This document shows, in pieces, positions 41,353-53,603 of a DNA stretch of 64,000 nucleotides. The stretch's first letter is position 1, and the number at the start of each line of letters is the position of its first letter. The position numbers were made by a program, and so were the translations under genes. The DNA comes from Sacculina carcini (lineage: Eukaryota > Arthropoda > Thecostraca > Sacculinidae): the NCBI GenBank assembly GCA_916048095.2, contig OU696581.1, positions 4,306,445-4,370,444 on the forward strand, read 5' to 3'. A model generated the notes under the pieces. The model searched no databases. It had not been told where the DNA came from and saw only the letters and a program-made list of their open reading frames with translations.

Positions 41353-44300
41353 ATGAACGTTGAGGGTGTACCGCCTCCACCGGCTTTTCTTGGTCAGCCA
41401 GGTAAACCACAGGTTACGTGGTCTACGTGGATATTCTCATTCGAGAACTATCTCACGGCAGTAGGTGGAGAATCGTACTCAGATGGCAGACGCTGTGCAA
41501 TGCTGCTGCACTGTGTCGGCGCAGAGGGCCAGAGGGTGTACAATTCCCTGCCTGTCAGCCCAAAACTTGAAGGTGAGTCGGATTACGATAAATGTAAGCG
41601 ACTTTTGGCAGAATTTTACACACCAAACATTAACGTTATCGCTGAACGATTTATTTTCCGCCAACGAAAACAGCACAACACTGAGAGCACAGGTGAATAC
41701 GTTGCCGCACTGCGTGAGTTGTCCTTGAGGTGCAGGTTTGCGACGCTGCGCGATGAAATGATACGCGACCAGGTCGTCGAGCATACACGGCACCCGAAGC
41801 TACGAGAGCGTTGCTTGCAGGACAGCCAGCTGACGCTCACATCACTCTTAGCGATCGCTGAGTCGTATGAGCTCTCGCAGCAGCAAGCGGCTGTAATGTC
41901 TCCGACCAACCACGCTGTGTACAAAATGAGCCAAAGAGCGCACGGCAAAACCACCGACAACCAAGGTAAGTGCACAAATTGCACGCACTGTGACAAAACA
42001 CACCAGTTTCCGAGACACCAGTTCTGCCCGGCTCGATCTTCAACATGCCACACATGCGGACGCAAGGGTCACTGGGCCAACGTGTGTCGAACGGTGCGTA
42101 GCAAGAATAAGCCTGTGATTTGCGGCCAGACCACTGCTGTCGCTCAGAACTCGAGCAGTGGTAGCACAGCCAAGGGATTAACTGTGTTAAGCTGCGTAGC
42201 ACCGTCAGCTCATAAATTATCATGTGCTGCGACCATCCAAGTGTCCGAGTCCGGCATGAAGGCGCGAGCCACGCTCCAAGTAGACACTGGAGCTAGTGTG
42301 TCAGTATTAAGTTTGCCACTGGCCAGGCAACATTTCAAGGGGACAACGGTTCGCTCGACATCAACACGTCTGTTCGGTGTGGGTCATCAGCCGCTGTCCG
42401 TCGTTGGTGTTTTACCCACCACTGTCTGTGTCAACAACCACACCGCTGACGTAGATTTTTACGTCATCGACACGCAGACATCAGAAGGTTTGCTGGGCCT
42501 AGACGCACTCACTAGCATGGGTCTAACGATTCACCCCAAACAAGGCCTGGTATATTCCGTGTCTTCTGACACCACAGAGGTTTTCGATCATCAGGAGCCG
42601 ACACCTCTGCCACCCATCACCGGCTACCAGCACACGATTCGTCTGAAGCCTGGAGCTCAGCCGGTCAGAGCAGCGCTCCGTCGTCTGCCTCTGGCAGTAC
42701 GGAAAAATGTGTCGAGCATGCTAAAGAAACTGCAAGAGGAGGACACGATCGAACGATGTGAGTCATCGGAGTGGATAAGTCCTATCGTCGTCGTCCGCAA
42801 GAAATCGGGCGATTTGCGACTATGTGTTGACCTGCGCAGTCCAAATAAACAGATCGTCAGCGAAGTGCACCCGTTGCCCACTGTACAGGAACTTCAGGTG
42901 CAATTGCGCGGGAAATATTTCACTTGACTCGATTTGCGCTCTGCATATTATCAGATGCTGCTAGATCCATCATCGCGGTCGATTACGGCATTTATAACAC
43001 ATGATGGTTTGTTTCGTTTTAAACGTGTGCCTTTTGGTCTTGTTTCAGCTGGCGCTGCCTTTCAGCGATTACTAGATCGACTTCTTGAAGGAATATCCGG
43101 CTGCTGTCATTATATTGATGACATCGCAGTATGTGGAGCTGATCGGCAGGAGCACGACCGCCGTGTGCAGCAGGTACTGCGTCGACTGAAGAGTGCGAAC
43201 ATCACTCTGAACCCTGCAAAGTCCGAACGGTGCCAAATGCGCATTAAGTTTTGTGGCTACATGGTGTCTGATTCAGGGATATCGCTCTGTGACGATCATC
43301 TGCGAGCCGTTCGCTATGCGCCCGTCCCAACAGATGGTAAGCAACTGCGCAGTTTTCTTGGCCTATGTGGATGGATGTCGCAGTTCATCACAGGCTACGC
43401 CGAGTTGACCACGCCGCTCTTCGAGCTGTTGAAAAAACACACCACCTTTTCTTGGACACGGCGACACCAGGACGCGTTTGAGCGACTGAAGGCCCGGCTG
43501 GTGGCGGCTAAACCTCTGCATGTGTTCGACCCAGAAAAACGTACTCTGGTCACTACTGACGCCAGTGAGCGAGGCGCTGGTGCCGTCTTGTCACAAGTCG
43601 ACAGATCAGGTAACGAACACGTAATTGCATTCTGGAGCCGGCGCTTTTCGCCAGCAGAGACACAGTACTCTGTTACAGAGCGAGAGGGGCTTGCTGCCGT
43701 TCAGGCAATAGAGAAATGGAAGATCTTTCTTTGGGGCAGACATTTTGTGCTTCGGACGGATCACTCAGCATTACGCACGGTTCTTTCGGCTAACTATGGA
43801 GGCCGTGCTGGTGCTAGGATTGCCCGTTGGCAGTCCAGACTAATTCCATACTCGTATGATATTCAGTATATGCCAGGTTCACGTCTGCCGGGAGCAGATG
43901 CGTTGTCGAGGATGCCTGTCGACGAGCGGAACATGACAAGTGCGACGGACGATGAATTCACGGTCGTCGCTACCATCGAAAACGACCGGACGTGCGTCAC
44001 CGAGAAGGATGTGCGCTGCGCCACCAAAGACGATCCTCAACTGCTAGCTGTATTTCGGTGTCTGCAGCGCGGGTTTCCTAATCGTGGTTCAGAGTGTGAT
44101 CTGCTCGTCAGACCATTCCATGCTGTTCGACACGAACTGTCCGAGGATAACGGCTTACTGCTTCGTGCGGGATACCAGCTCGTGGTGCCTGCGTCATTGA
44201 GGGACACTTACCTGGAGCACGCTCACTCTTCCCACGAAGGAGTGGTGCGAACAAAGAATAATCTGCGCAGCATCGCATGGTGGCCTGGTCTAGATAACGA

Positions 44301-45591
44301 CGTGCGCCAGAAGATCGACAAGTGCGACAACTGTCAGTCGAGCGACAAAGTTCTTTGCGGCAAAGCCAGAGTCGCACCGCTGAAGCCAGTCGCTCATCCG
44401 GCCAAGCCGTGGGAGAAGCTGGGGCTCGACATTGTTGGATCCATCAACTTCGCTCCAACCAGCTGTCGTTATGCAGTGACGCTGGTGGACTACTATTCCA
44501 AATGGGTGGAGGTAGGAATGATGAGCACGGTCGACTCGTCAACCATCATCAATTTTCTGGACACCATATGGAACAGAGAGGGTCTTCCAGAATCATTGGT
44601 GACGGACAATGGGCGTCAGTTTACGAGTGAGGCGTTCGAGAGCTACCTGGAAAAGGGCGGGGTTCATCATGTGAAGTCGTCTGCGTATTGGCCGCGTGGT
44701 AATGCCGCGGTAGAGCGCTTTAACCGTACCTTCAAAGCGTGGCTTCACAATTGGCGGCACGGTGAGTTGACGGAGCACATCCAGCGTTCGCTCGCCAAGT
44801 ACAGGGCCACACCGCACTGTTCTACGGGAAGCGCACCTTCAATGCTGTTGCACGGCCGACCCATGCGACGTTTGTTGCCTGTTGCGGGAGCGGCGCCGAC
44901 GGGGCAAGTGAAAGAACGAGTTGCTCGTCAACAACAGCGGAACAAGCGGAATTACGACGGTCGTCATGGCGTCAGTGAAGCCGCATTCTCCCCGGGTGAC
45001 GTTGTGCGCGTACGACGCCCTGGGCATCTATCGAAGGCGACGAGACGTTTCGGTCGGCCTTTGAAGATCATCGGACGAAGAGGATCAGCGTATCAACTGG
45101 AAGACGGATCGATGCGCAACCCCGCACACCTCGCCAAGTTGAAACCGTCGTCCTCGAACGAGGTTCGCGTGTGTCCCACCGCGGAGCCGGAGTCTCATCA
45201 GAGAGAAGTCAAATTGCCGGATGCGAGTAACGTCAACGGCGCCGCACTGTCAACTGGTCAGGACGATAGCGGGCACTACCAGCTTCCTGCTACACCGGAA
45301 TCCGCAGAGATCCCCGTTCCAGTACGAGTCAGATCTTCTGGCGACCGGTCGCTGAGCGTCGAGACCGACGATGCGACCCGCGTCGAGACCGACGATCCGT
45401 CTCGCGTCGAAACCGATGACCCGACTTCCGTCGAGGCCGACGATCCGACGCGCGTCGGCGCCGATGTTCCATCACAAGTCGTCAACCTTGATGATCCGTG
45501 TCGAGCCGTCGAAATCAACGATCTTCCCCCGTCGACGAGAGGGCGCTGTCGAAGACGTCCTGCTCGCTTGGCTGATTTTGTTACGTATTAA
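41353..45591 (+). pseudogene. gypsy-3B gag-pol with one nonsense codon
   Basis: Same domain order as the 3A polyprotein. The frame is open except for TGA at 42925-42927, in the RT between 'GKYFT' and 'LDLRSAYYQ'. The 3A copy has CGA (Arg) there, so this is a C-to-T change at a CpG. No frameshift is present. The protease (VDTGASVSVL), RT (YIDDIAVCG near 43115), RNase H (TDASERGAGA) and integrase motifs are all preserved. The acidic repeat tail is present at 45355-45480. Non-functional only because of the single stop. Confidence 0.92.
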
Positions 45592-45607
45592 TTATGTGTG
45601 GGGGTAA

Positions 45608-45868
45608 TGTAGTGTTCTGTATATTCATATCGTTATTGATGTTCCGAGCGTGGCGCTCATGCGGCAATTTGTTACTGGGCCACGTATTGGGATACGCCTA
45701 CTGGTTCAGCTGATCATAGGTGTGTCAACTCTTCTTGGTAAGTATGGGAGGTAAGAGAAGGATTCGATTAGGAGTTGTCGTGTTGTATGGTTGTGTCTGT
45801 TCCGTATAATATAGCCATTGTGGGGTACGCCCATCGATCTTTCGTGTCGCACGATACGCGACAGTACA
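45608..45868 (+). repeat. gypsy-3B 3' LTR
   Basis: 261 bp from TGTAGTG to CAGTACA, after the G-rich tract GTGTGGGGGTAA. Confidence 0.9.
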
Positions 45869-46192
45869 GTCTTCTACAAGGTGATCTATTTTTCAAATAT
45901 GTAGTGAACATTTCAAAAGATATAACCGTTTATTCAAGACCATATCATTTCCACCGACGACTGATAGACTTAACACAGCGTTTAACAACAAAGGAGTCTA
46001 TTGTTACAACAAAGGAGCCTATTGAAAATTGAATTGCTGACAAAGGAGCCCATTGAAAAAAATTGAAAACTTCCTAATATCGTGCATTATTTGTGAGCGC
46101 TCTTCCTGTTCAATATTTAAAGTCTGAATTAAATTGAAAACTTCCAAATATCGTGCATTATTTGTGAGGACTCTTCCATCTATCTTCTATAT
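45869..46192. other. Spacer with short direct repeats
   Basis: ACAAAGGAGCC(T/C)ATTG occurs three times at about 45988-46046. A 45-base segment with TCGTGCATTATTTGTGAG is present at about 46062-46106 and again at 46133-46177. No gene is seen. Confidence 0.6.
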
Positions 46193-46371
46193 TGTGGGCA
46201 ATGCCTACATTTTCTTCTGTGATATTTGTTTTACATACACAACACTCATCGTGACGCACTTCATACATTCACACACCGGTTTTAGCAATCTCAATGGCAA
46301 ATACATCAGTTGTGACTTGTACGTATTTCGCAAGGTTCCTACAGTGGTGACCCCGATTCTGGCATTCTAAA

Positions 46372-48552
46372 ATGGATGCAGGTAATAGTATACAGCTTGA
46401 ATTGCCGCAGTTTGATGGATCAGACATAGATACGTGGATTTTAATGTGTGAAAACATAATGTTTGATGCGGGGGTTTCCGAGCAGGCATGCATGTTTCGC
46501 AAAATACTTGCTAAGCTGCCAGCATCGCATTTCCGAATTGTGAAAGATTTATGCATGTCAACCCCTCTGGCCGCCGATTGCTACCAGCAGTTGACCAGCC
46601 GCCTGCGTCAGCGCCTCCAGCTCACACCCGCCGAACGACTGGATCGGCTTAACAATTTGCCTGAGCTTGGATCGCGGAAACCGTCTGACTTGTTTAGCGA
46701 TCTTCATCTGCTCTACCCCCGTGACATTTACCACGAGATCATCAGGGAAACATTTCTGTCTCGTCTACCCAGAACACTGCAATTCATGTGTCGTGAGTGG
46801 CTGAACTCCATCTCACTGGCCGACACAGCACTCAAGGCCGACGCGTTTCACCAGCCGGTCGTCGCGCGTTCACCTCGGCCAGAGGATTGCAGCAGTAAGT
46901 GCTCCGCAGCGGTTATTCAGCTCTCTGGCAAACGAGCGTCTGCAACAGATGCTCTCCAACTGCCATTTGAACACGAAACACCAGTGCGCCGACAGCGCGA
47001 CAGGTTCGTGAATCCCTGGTGCGCTTCACACCGCAAGTTTGGGCCCTCTGCTCGCAGCTGTTGCAGCCCGTGCACGTTTCGATCCGACGTAAAAGCTACG
47101 CGGACCGCTCCGCCAGAACTGGTAGCACACGACAGCTGCAGCGCCGTGTGTAATCTCCTTCATGTTAATGATCGTAGTGGTCGTCGGTATCTTGTAGACA
47201 GCGGCAGCGAGGTTTCCCTGCTACCAGGCACACGCTTGCACAACACACCGCTGTCTTCACCAGTCCTACGAGCAGCGAACGGCTCGAGCGTTCCCGTGTA
47301 CCAAAGTGATTTTCGCCTTGAGGTCGACCTGGGTCTTGGTAGAATTTACCCATTCACATTTCTGGTAGCGGGCGTGCCTTCACTCATTCTCGGAGCCGAC
47401 TTTCTCCGCGAATACGGTCTGGTACTCGACATGCGAAACCGACGTCTGATTGACAGTGTCACGCATCTGTCCACTCCCAGCAGCCGCGCGGAAACGCTGC
47501 CTCATCCCGACGTGGCTCATATCAGCGCGGTAAATCAATCCGACTGCGACGGCATTGGTTTCGAAGACATTCACCGTAGCGACCCGTTTCAGCGCCTCTG
47601 TGCACCTCCCACTGGATTCCCGGCGATAAACTTACCGGGGGTAGAGCACCGCATAGTCACCAAGGGTTCCCTGGTTTACGCGCGCTCCCGACCACTAATG
47701 CCTGGCAAGATGGATGCGGCGCGGCGCGAACTTGACGAACTACTCGCCCGCGGTATTGTTATTCCTTCGTCATCACCTTGGGCCAGTCCAATACACCTTG
47801 TCGAGAAGGACGGAGGCTCGGCGTATCGCATGGTCGGGTGTTACGAGCGGTTAAACGCCATAACAACACCGGATCGTTACCCAATCCCACACCTTCAGAG
47901 CTTCGCTGATCTGCTCGACGGCGCTAGCATATTCAGCAAGCTCGGTCTGGCTCGTGCGTTCGCACAGATTCCAGTTGCTGAAGAGGATCAGCAGAAAACT
48001 GCTAAAATCACGCCATTCGGTTTGTTTCAGTACACCCGGATGCCCTTTGGCTTGTGCAATGCAGCCCAGACATTTCAGCGTCTGATTGATTCGGTGCTGC
48101 GCGAGATGCCTCGCGTATATGCATACATAGATGACATTCTGTTATATTCACCCGACGCCGAGACAGACCAACGAGATCTTCAAGAACTTTTCAGGCGGTT
48201 AGGCAGCGTCGGTCTCGTCGTGAAATCTGAAAAGTGTGTCTTCGGCTGCGAGAAGGTACGTTTCCTCGGCTTGGAGGTATCGCCTCAGGGTATATGCCCT
48301 CTTCCACATAGAGTGGCCGATTTGTGTGCCATGCCACCACCGCGCGCGGCCACTGAGTGTCGCCGATTCATCGGCATGGTGAAATTTTTTTCACAGGTTC
48401 ATCCCTCGTCTCGCATCAGTTTCAACGCCACTACACGCAGCAGTGCATGGTTCACCTCGCTCATTTCTGTGGGGAGATTCTCAGGAAGCCGCATTCCAGA
48501 AGGCGAAAACAATGCTGGCTACAACTTCACGCCTGGTGTATCCTCAACATGA
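46372..48552 (+). pseudogene. CsRn1-like gag-protease-RT
   Basis: Open for 726 codons. Gag has the CsRn1 look: LELPQFDGSDIDTWILMCEN, and a CHCC-type finger with WCASHRKFGPSARSC near residue 220. Protease: YLVDSGSEVSLLPG near 272, then LGADFLREYGL. RT: SPWASPIHLVEKDGG, MPFGLCNAAQTFQRL and YIDDILLYSPD near 585. The RT end (RRFIGMVKFF, about 48380) loses frame, so the last 50 codons are spurious. The continuation is in the next frame. Confidence 0.85.
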
Positions 48553-50312
48553 CTCCCCAACGCAGGTCATCGCTGACGCTTCAGATGTCGCTGTTGGTGC
48601 CGTCATCCAGCAGTTCCAACACAGCCGGTGGGTTCCACTGGCATATCATAAGCGCGCGCTGACCAAAGCGGAGCTGAAATGGAGCACCGGCGACAAGGAA
48701 CTGTTCGCTCTGTTCAGCGTCGTCAAGTGGTTTTGCCACCTGCTAGAAGGCCGGCCTGGCCTTCGCCTGCTGACAGATCATAAGCCGCCTGCTCATGCTT
48801 TTTCCAGTGCAAGTGAGAAGTCAGCGCGTGTACAGCGTCAGCTCACTTTCATTAGCGAATTCATGACTGACATTCAGCATCTGCCCGGGACTAAAAACTC
48901 CGCCGCCGATTATTTGAGCCGTTCTCCTCTTGCGACAGTTGCAGAAGTGACTCAGACGTACGGCGAACAGAGCATCGATCTGAGACGTCTGGCTTCAGCC
49001 CAGGTGGACGCACCGGATATCGCCGTGTTGGCTAAGTGCCCGTAAGGTCGAGCGTCGCCCAATCACTGGAATCGCTTCTGGCCTCCTCGTGTCAACCTCT
49101 ACTGGCGTCGAAAGTCCACTGTTACCTGAACCACTTCAGCGAGAGATCTTTGAGCGATTTCACAATCTGCACCATCCCAGCGCTCGAGCGTCTCGTCGAC
49201 TGATATCGGAACGATTCGTTTTCCAGCGAGTGTCTTCCAAGGTGGCCGAGTGGACCAAGTCATGCATCAAGTGCCAAATGTGCAAGGTGTCCCGTCACCA
49301 GCACACGCCACTGAAGCGCCCGCCATTGCCGAGCAGTAGATTTGAGTCCCTTCACGTTGATATTGTCGGCCATTGACAGAAGTGAACGGTTACCGATACC
49401 TCTTCACAGTCATAAACCGGTTCACTCGCTATCCCGAAGCAGTGCCTATCTCAGACGCCACCGCGCAGTTTTGCGCCAAGGCGCTGTTGGACTGGATCTC
49501 GCGGTTTGGTGTCTGCTTGAATATCACTTCGGATTTAGGCCAGCAATTTGTCTCGGATCTGTGGAAAGACGTTTTGGTCCCTGCTGGGCGTAAAGCTCAT
49601 TACCACCTGCGCATATATGCCTCAACGAAATGGCATCGTTGAGCGGGTTCATAGACAGCTGAAAGCGTCTCTTATGGCGTCTCTACGCGTTGATGCGGCT
49701 TGGCCGTCGGCGCTACCAGTCGTTCTGATGGGCCTCAGGGCGACCCACAAACGCGACCTTGGCACATCACCCGCTGAAGTCGTGTTTGGTGAGCCCATCC
49801 GCCTCCCAGGTCAGTTTTTTGCTGGAACCTCGTCCATACCCGCCACGGAGATGGCTCGCCAACTGACAAGAGCCATGTCGCGTCTCCGACCTGTGCCAAC
49901 TTCATGGCACCGACGGTACGACCGAGACAAGACATTCGTATCTCCGTCGCTGTCATCTGCGACACATGTTTTTGACCGAGTCGACGCGCACAGACCACCG
50001 TTGACACCGCCATATCAAGGGCCGTACGCAGTGGTAAGTCGAGGAGACAAGACGTATGTCTTTGACCGCGGTGGTCGTCGGGACACAGTGGCGGTTGATC
50101 GGCTGAAACCAGCCTTTCTGGAGAACGAAGATTCTGTACAATCACTACCGCCCGAACCAGCAGCACCTCGTCCAGCTCAGCCGAGTCCGCCGACCGAACA
50201 GTCCGTCCGTCCCGCAGTCGCGTCCGTCCCGCGTCTAGTCCGTCCCGCAGTACATCGCCAACGCCGTCGGCTCATGGTCCGCGTGTCTGGTCGCGCCGGA
50301 GCCGACCAGTGA
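48390..50312 (+). pseudogene. CsRn1-like RNase H and integrase, multiple frameshifts
   Basis: RNase H at 48443-49045: VIADASDVAVGAVIQQF, KELFALFSVVKWF, LLTDHKPPAHAF. After a stop and shift, 49089-49376 has the integrase finger (FHNLHHPSARASRRL ... CIKCQMCKVSRH) and SLHVDIVG. 49373-49600 has the core (FTVINRFTRYPEAVPI, NITSDLGQQFVSDL). 49600-50312 has NGIVERVHRQLKASL and FGEPIRLPGQFFAG, with a proline-rich tail. At least three shifts. Confidence 0.85.
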
Positions 50313-50510
50313 GACTGCCGGTGCGCTTTCGCTAGTCGGTGCTCCGCACCTGGAGGGGAGCTGTGGGCAACGCCTACATTTTCTTCAGTGATATTTCATT
50401 TACATACACAACACTCATCGTGGCGCACTTCATACATTCACACACCGGTTTTAGCAATCTCACTGGCAAATACACCGGTTGTGACTTGTACGTATTTCGC
50501 AGGGTTCCTA

Positions 50511-52365
50511 CTACAACAACAACCAACAACCGTGTATTTGATATAGCGCACTAATCAACAAAGGCGCGATAAACATGAGATATAGAGATACAAGACAATA
50601 ATTACATCAAAACAAGAGCTCAAAAAGAAGAAAACAAGAGCTAGCAAGGACAAAAATATGACATGGAAGATAAACACCGAAATAATTTATGCTGAAAAAA
50701 CAACCACAAACACATGAACTAACAAATACGAACACTGGCGCACGTCACATACAAGCACGATTAGCACAACATAAGATCAGGGGCTGTGGGCGGAATCAAA
50801 AGCACAACAGGAAAACAAAACACAAAGTTCAGTATTATTTGTAAGAGTATATACATGGCGAGAATACGGAGATACGAAAATATGGAGATATATATACAGA
50901 GGTAGTGTCAATGCAATCTATAAGGAGGTGTAAGCGGCGACGGAAGAGAAAGCAGGTACTTATGCAGCGCAGAGGAAAAGGAAGAATATGATTTATGACG
51001 AAGGATATGAGGAGGAAGAGAGTTGTATAATCGGGGGGCAGAAAAATAGAAAGATTTCGCGGACCACTTTGATAAGTGGTCGGCGGGAGGGCAAACAAGA
51101 GGTGCAGGACGGCGGTTGAAAGGACGATCTGAGAAGTTAAGAAGTAAGAAGAAGTACGAGGGAGGAGAAGATATGTGGAGATGTTTAAATACAATGCAAC
51201 ACAGCTTATGTTGCATCCTTGAAAGAGCTGGCAGCCAGCAGAGTTCTCGAATATGAGCGGAGGTGAATATCTTAGGAGGAAGGCGAAGAACGAAACGACA
51301 AGAAAGATTGATGATAGATTGAAGAGAGCGACTTGACTTCTTAGGAAGATGAAAGAATAAGGAATTACAATAGTCGAGACGAGAAAAAATAAACGAGTTC
51401 ACTAAGAGGAGAGCAGACGCAATATCAATATGAGAGCGGATCGGGTAGAATTGGCGCAAGGTGAAACGACAGAGGCGGGTAATTTTTGAAAGATGCTGAG
51501 AGAATGTTAGAGAGGGATCGAGAACAACACCCAGATTACGTATATGAGATGAAAGAGGCAAGTTGACAGAACAAGGAGCAATACTGGGAGGGTGAAATAA
51601 GAAATATTCAGTTTTTTTATAAGTAAATCTGTAAAAAATTTCAGAAGTAAATCTGTATATCGTCTGCATATATGAAACGATATGGGGTAAGACCGGAGTA
51701 TGGGGCAGAGGGATGAAATATACAGATTAAACAGAATAGGGCCGATAAGAGAACCTTGAGGGACACCGGAATCCAATGGAAGGGGAGAGGAAAACTCGGA
51801 GCTGCAGCGAACTGTATATGAACGATTTGTAAGATAGGAAGTTAGAAGAGATAGAGCTGAAGTAGATACACCAATATGGGCTAGAACTTTACAAAGAATC
51901 GAGTGATAAACGAGATCAAAGGCGGAAGAGAAATCTAGGGAGATGAGTATTACGGAGTTGCCTGAGGAAAACGAAGCGAAGATGTCGTTCAATAAAGATA
52001 GAAGGAGAGTCTCAGTTGAGCGAATAGAAATGAAACCGGATTGACGGGGGTCTAGGGCAGAAAATATGCAAGGCGGAGTTGAGGAAGGATGGCAGCCTCT
52101 AGAAGCTTAGAAGATAGTGGAAGCAAAGAAATGGGCCTATAACTACTTGGAATACTAGTATCCAGGCAAGGCTTTTTAAGAATAGGGGAAACAACAGCGT
52201 GTTTAGAGGCCAGGAAAGTACCGTGGAGGAAGAAAGTGCTCACCAGATGAGTAAGAAATGGATAAAGGAGTATGATGGAGTCGCAAAGTGCGCGGAAGTT
52301 TATTGGACCAGACGGACACCTGGAGGATTGAAGTTTTTTCATAAATTTACAGTATTTGTCTTATA
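50511..52365 (-). mobile_element. LINE-D copy 1, 5'-truncated non-LTR element
   Basis: Minus strand. The 3' end at 50511 carries GTGCGCTATATCAAATACAC followed by (GTT)n. RT remnants: PILKKPCLDTSIPSSYRPIS (about 52200), ISLDFSSAFDLVYH, SGVPQGSLIGPILFNLY (about 51750) and C-terminal text SRLDYCNSLFFHLPK. It is broken by several shifts. Similarity to copy 2 is lost upstream of the MKKLQSSRCPS start at about 52342-52365. Confidence 0.82.
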
Positions 52366-53364
52366 CTTCGCCAAGTCAAGTTATCGGGGGGTATACCTTG
52401 AATCTAATCTAACCTGACATTACGATGCGAAATTTCATCGCCCGGAAGATATTTTCAGAGGTATATATGACATTCATTCTCCAGGAACCTTTTTCGTAAC
52501 TGCCCATTTTGACACTGGCTTAATGCAAACTTTTTTTCGTAATTGATTCATTTCTAATTAATAAATGCAGGAATATAAAAAACATACTTGTGCACCTGGC
52601 GACAAATGTAGAGCTTGCCAATTGACTGCTAACATGCCAACAACACAATACCGAGTACACATACACAGCTGCAATCATTCGCATTTTAGTGTCAAAAACG
52701 GGGGCGCAATCGACGTTCATTCAATGAAAACGCACGCGTTCATTGACCCATGCCCGTCCACCAGATGATATTGGTTTATTGTCCATTCGGTCATGTCTTG
52801 GGTTGGGTTGGGTTCCGGTATGTATGCGCGTGTGCGTAATAGTAGAGTTGATCATGGATGAGCGCACGTGCCGTGATGCATAAAGCTTCCCCTTGCAAAG
52901 CTAAAAACTATACTGCTCCACGGTGAGAGTAACGATATGCAATGTTTGCACGGCTTTTTTTGCGAGCAGTAATAGATATGAACACATACGCTAATACGAA
53001 TACGCACATACGAAATTGGGAAGGAGAAAACACGAAACGACAAGATTTAGTAATAACATGTTGCAGGATTCTCAGAGAGGAGCGAGGTATATGCGAGCGA
53101 CACCAATATGTTGTTGAAATGCTTATCTTCGTCGTTCGGCTAATCGTGATGTCTTGATAGTTCCTCTTGATGTTGTGTTCCGCAATAACAAGTAATAGTC
53201 ACCCAGTCTTAGTTTAATTGTATATTTGCAGCAACCAGTCAAATCTACTACCTTAAAGCTAATCTTAAAACTTAATGAAGTCCTGAACCTAATGCATAGA
53301 TACAAAACTGAGTAGAATGACAGATATAAAACTGGTCTGATTATAACTTTGTTATACTAGTGTC
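52366..53364. other. Unexplained spacer between the two LINE-D copies
   Basis: No TE motif is recognised. A plus-strand frame 52565-52768 (67 codons, CAPGDKCRACQLTAN, several cysteines and histidines) follows a pyrimidine tract ending in ATGCAG that could serve as a splice acceptor. It is too short and isolated to call a gene. A GGGTT run lies near 52803. Confidence 0.4.
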
Positions 53365-53603
53365 GGCCACTTGATGCCTCAACTCTGGCGACTCTCTAGC
53401 TCGTTCTCTGGCGACGGTTTCGGACCGACGCTAACTGGTCCATGTTTTGTCAGGCTCGTAAATCCTTTTTATCATTCCTTGATGCCGCAAAGTCTCTTTT
53501 CTTCTCGTTCTCGTTCTCGCTCTGAGCTTTCTTCGTGCACTTATTCCTCCCGTTCCAGATGGTCGACCCTGAAACATATCACTGGCTCATCGAATTCTAA
53601 CCC

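Larger units (their letters stand above)
41159..45868 (+). mobile_element. gypsy-3B, Ty3/gypsy element, mirror copy of gypsy-3A
   Basis: Truncated 5' LTR at about 41159-41306, gag-pol at 41353-45591, 3' LTR at 45608-45868. By eye its protein differs from gypsy-3A at about two dozen residues in 1412, one of them a stop. The orientation is opposite to 3A, and the two meet within 27 bases. The 3' flank (GTCTT) does not match the 3A flank, so no shared target duplication exists. Confidence 0.9.
46193..50510 (+). mobile_element. CsRn1-like Ty3/gypsy element, degenerate
   Basis: Short LTRs (46193-46343 and 50362-about 50510) start TGTGGGCAA and share most of 150 bases. The 5' LTR is followed by TGGTGACCCCGATT, the tRNA-Trp-type primer site characteristic of the CsRn1 clade. 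A polypurine run, GGAGGGGAGC, precedes the 3' LTR. Gag-protease-RT is open, while RNase H and integrase are split over several frames. The 3' LTR end merges with the AAC-rich tail of the adjacent LINE-D, and no clear target duplication can be assigned. Confidence 0.85.

Noticed and set aside
36421-45868. Palindrome as a pure assembly mirror artefact
   Set aside because: The arms differ at about two dozen residues, one stop and the outer flanks, so they are distinct sequences. A wrong join at the centre remains possible.
46187-50515. CTATA/CTACA as target duplication of the CsRn1-like element
   Set aside because: Only four of five bases match, and the 3' LTR end is ambiguous where it meets the AAC-rich LINE-D tail.
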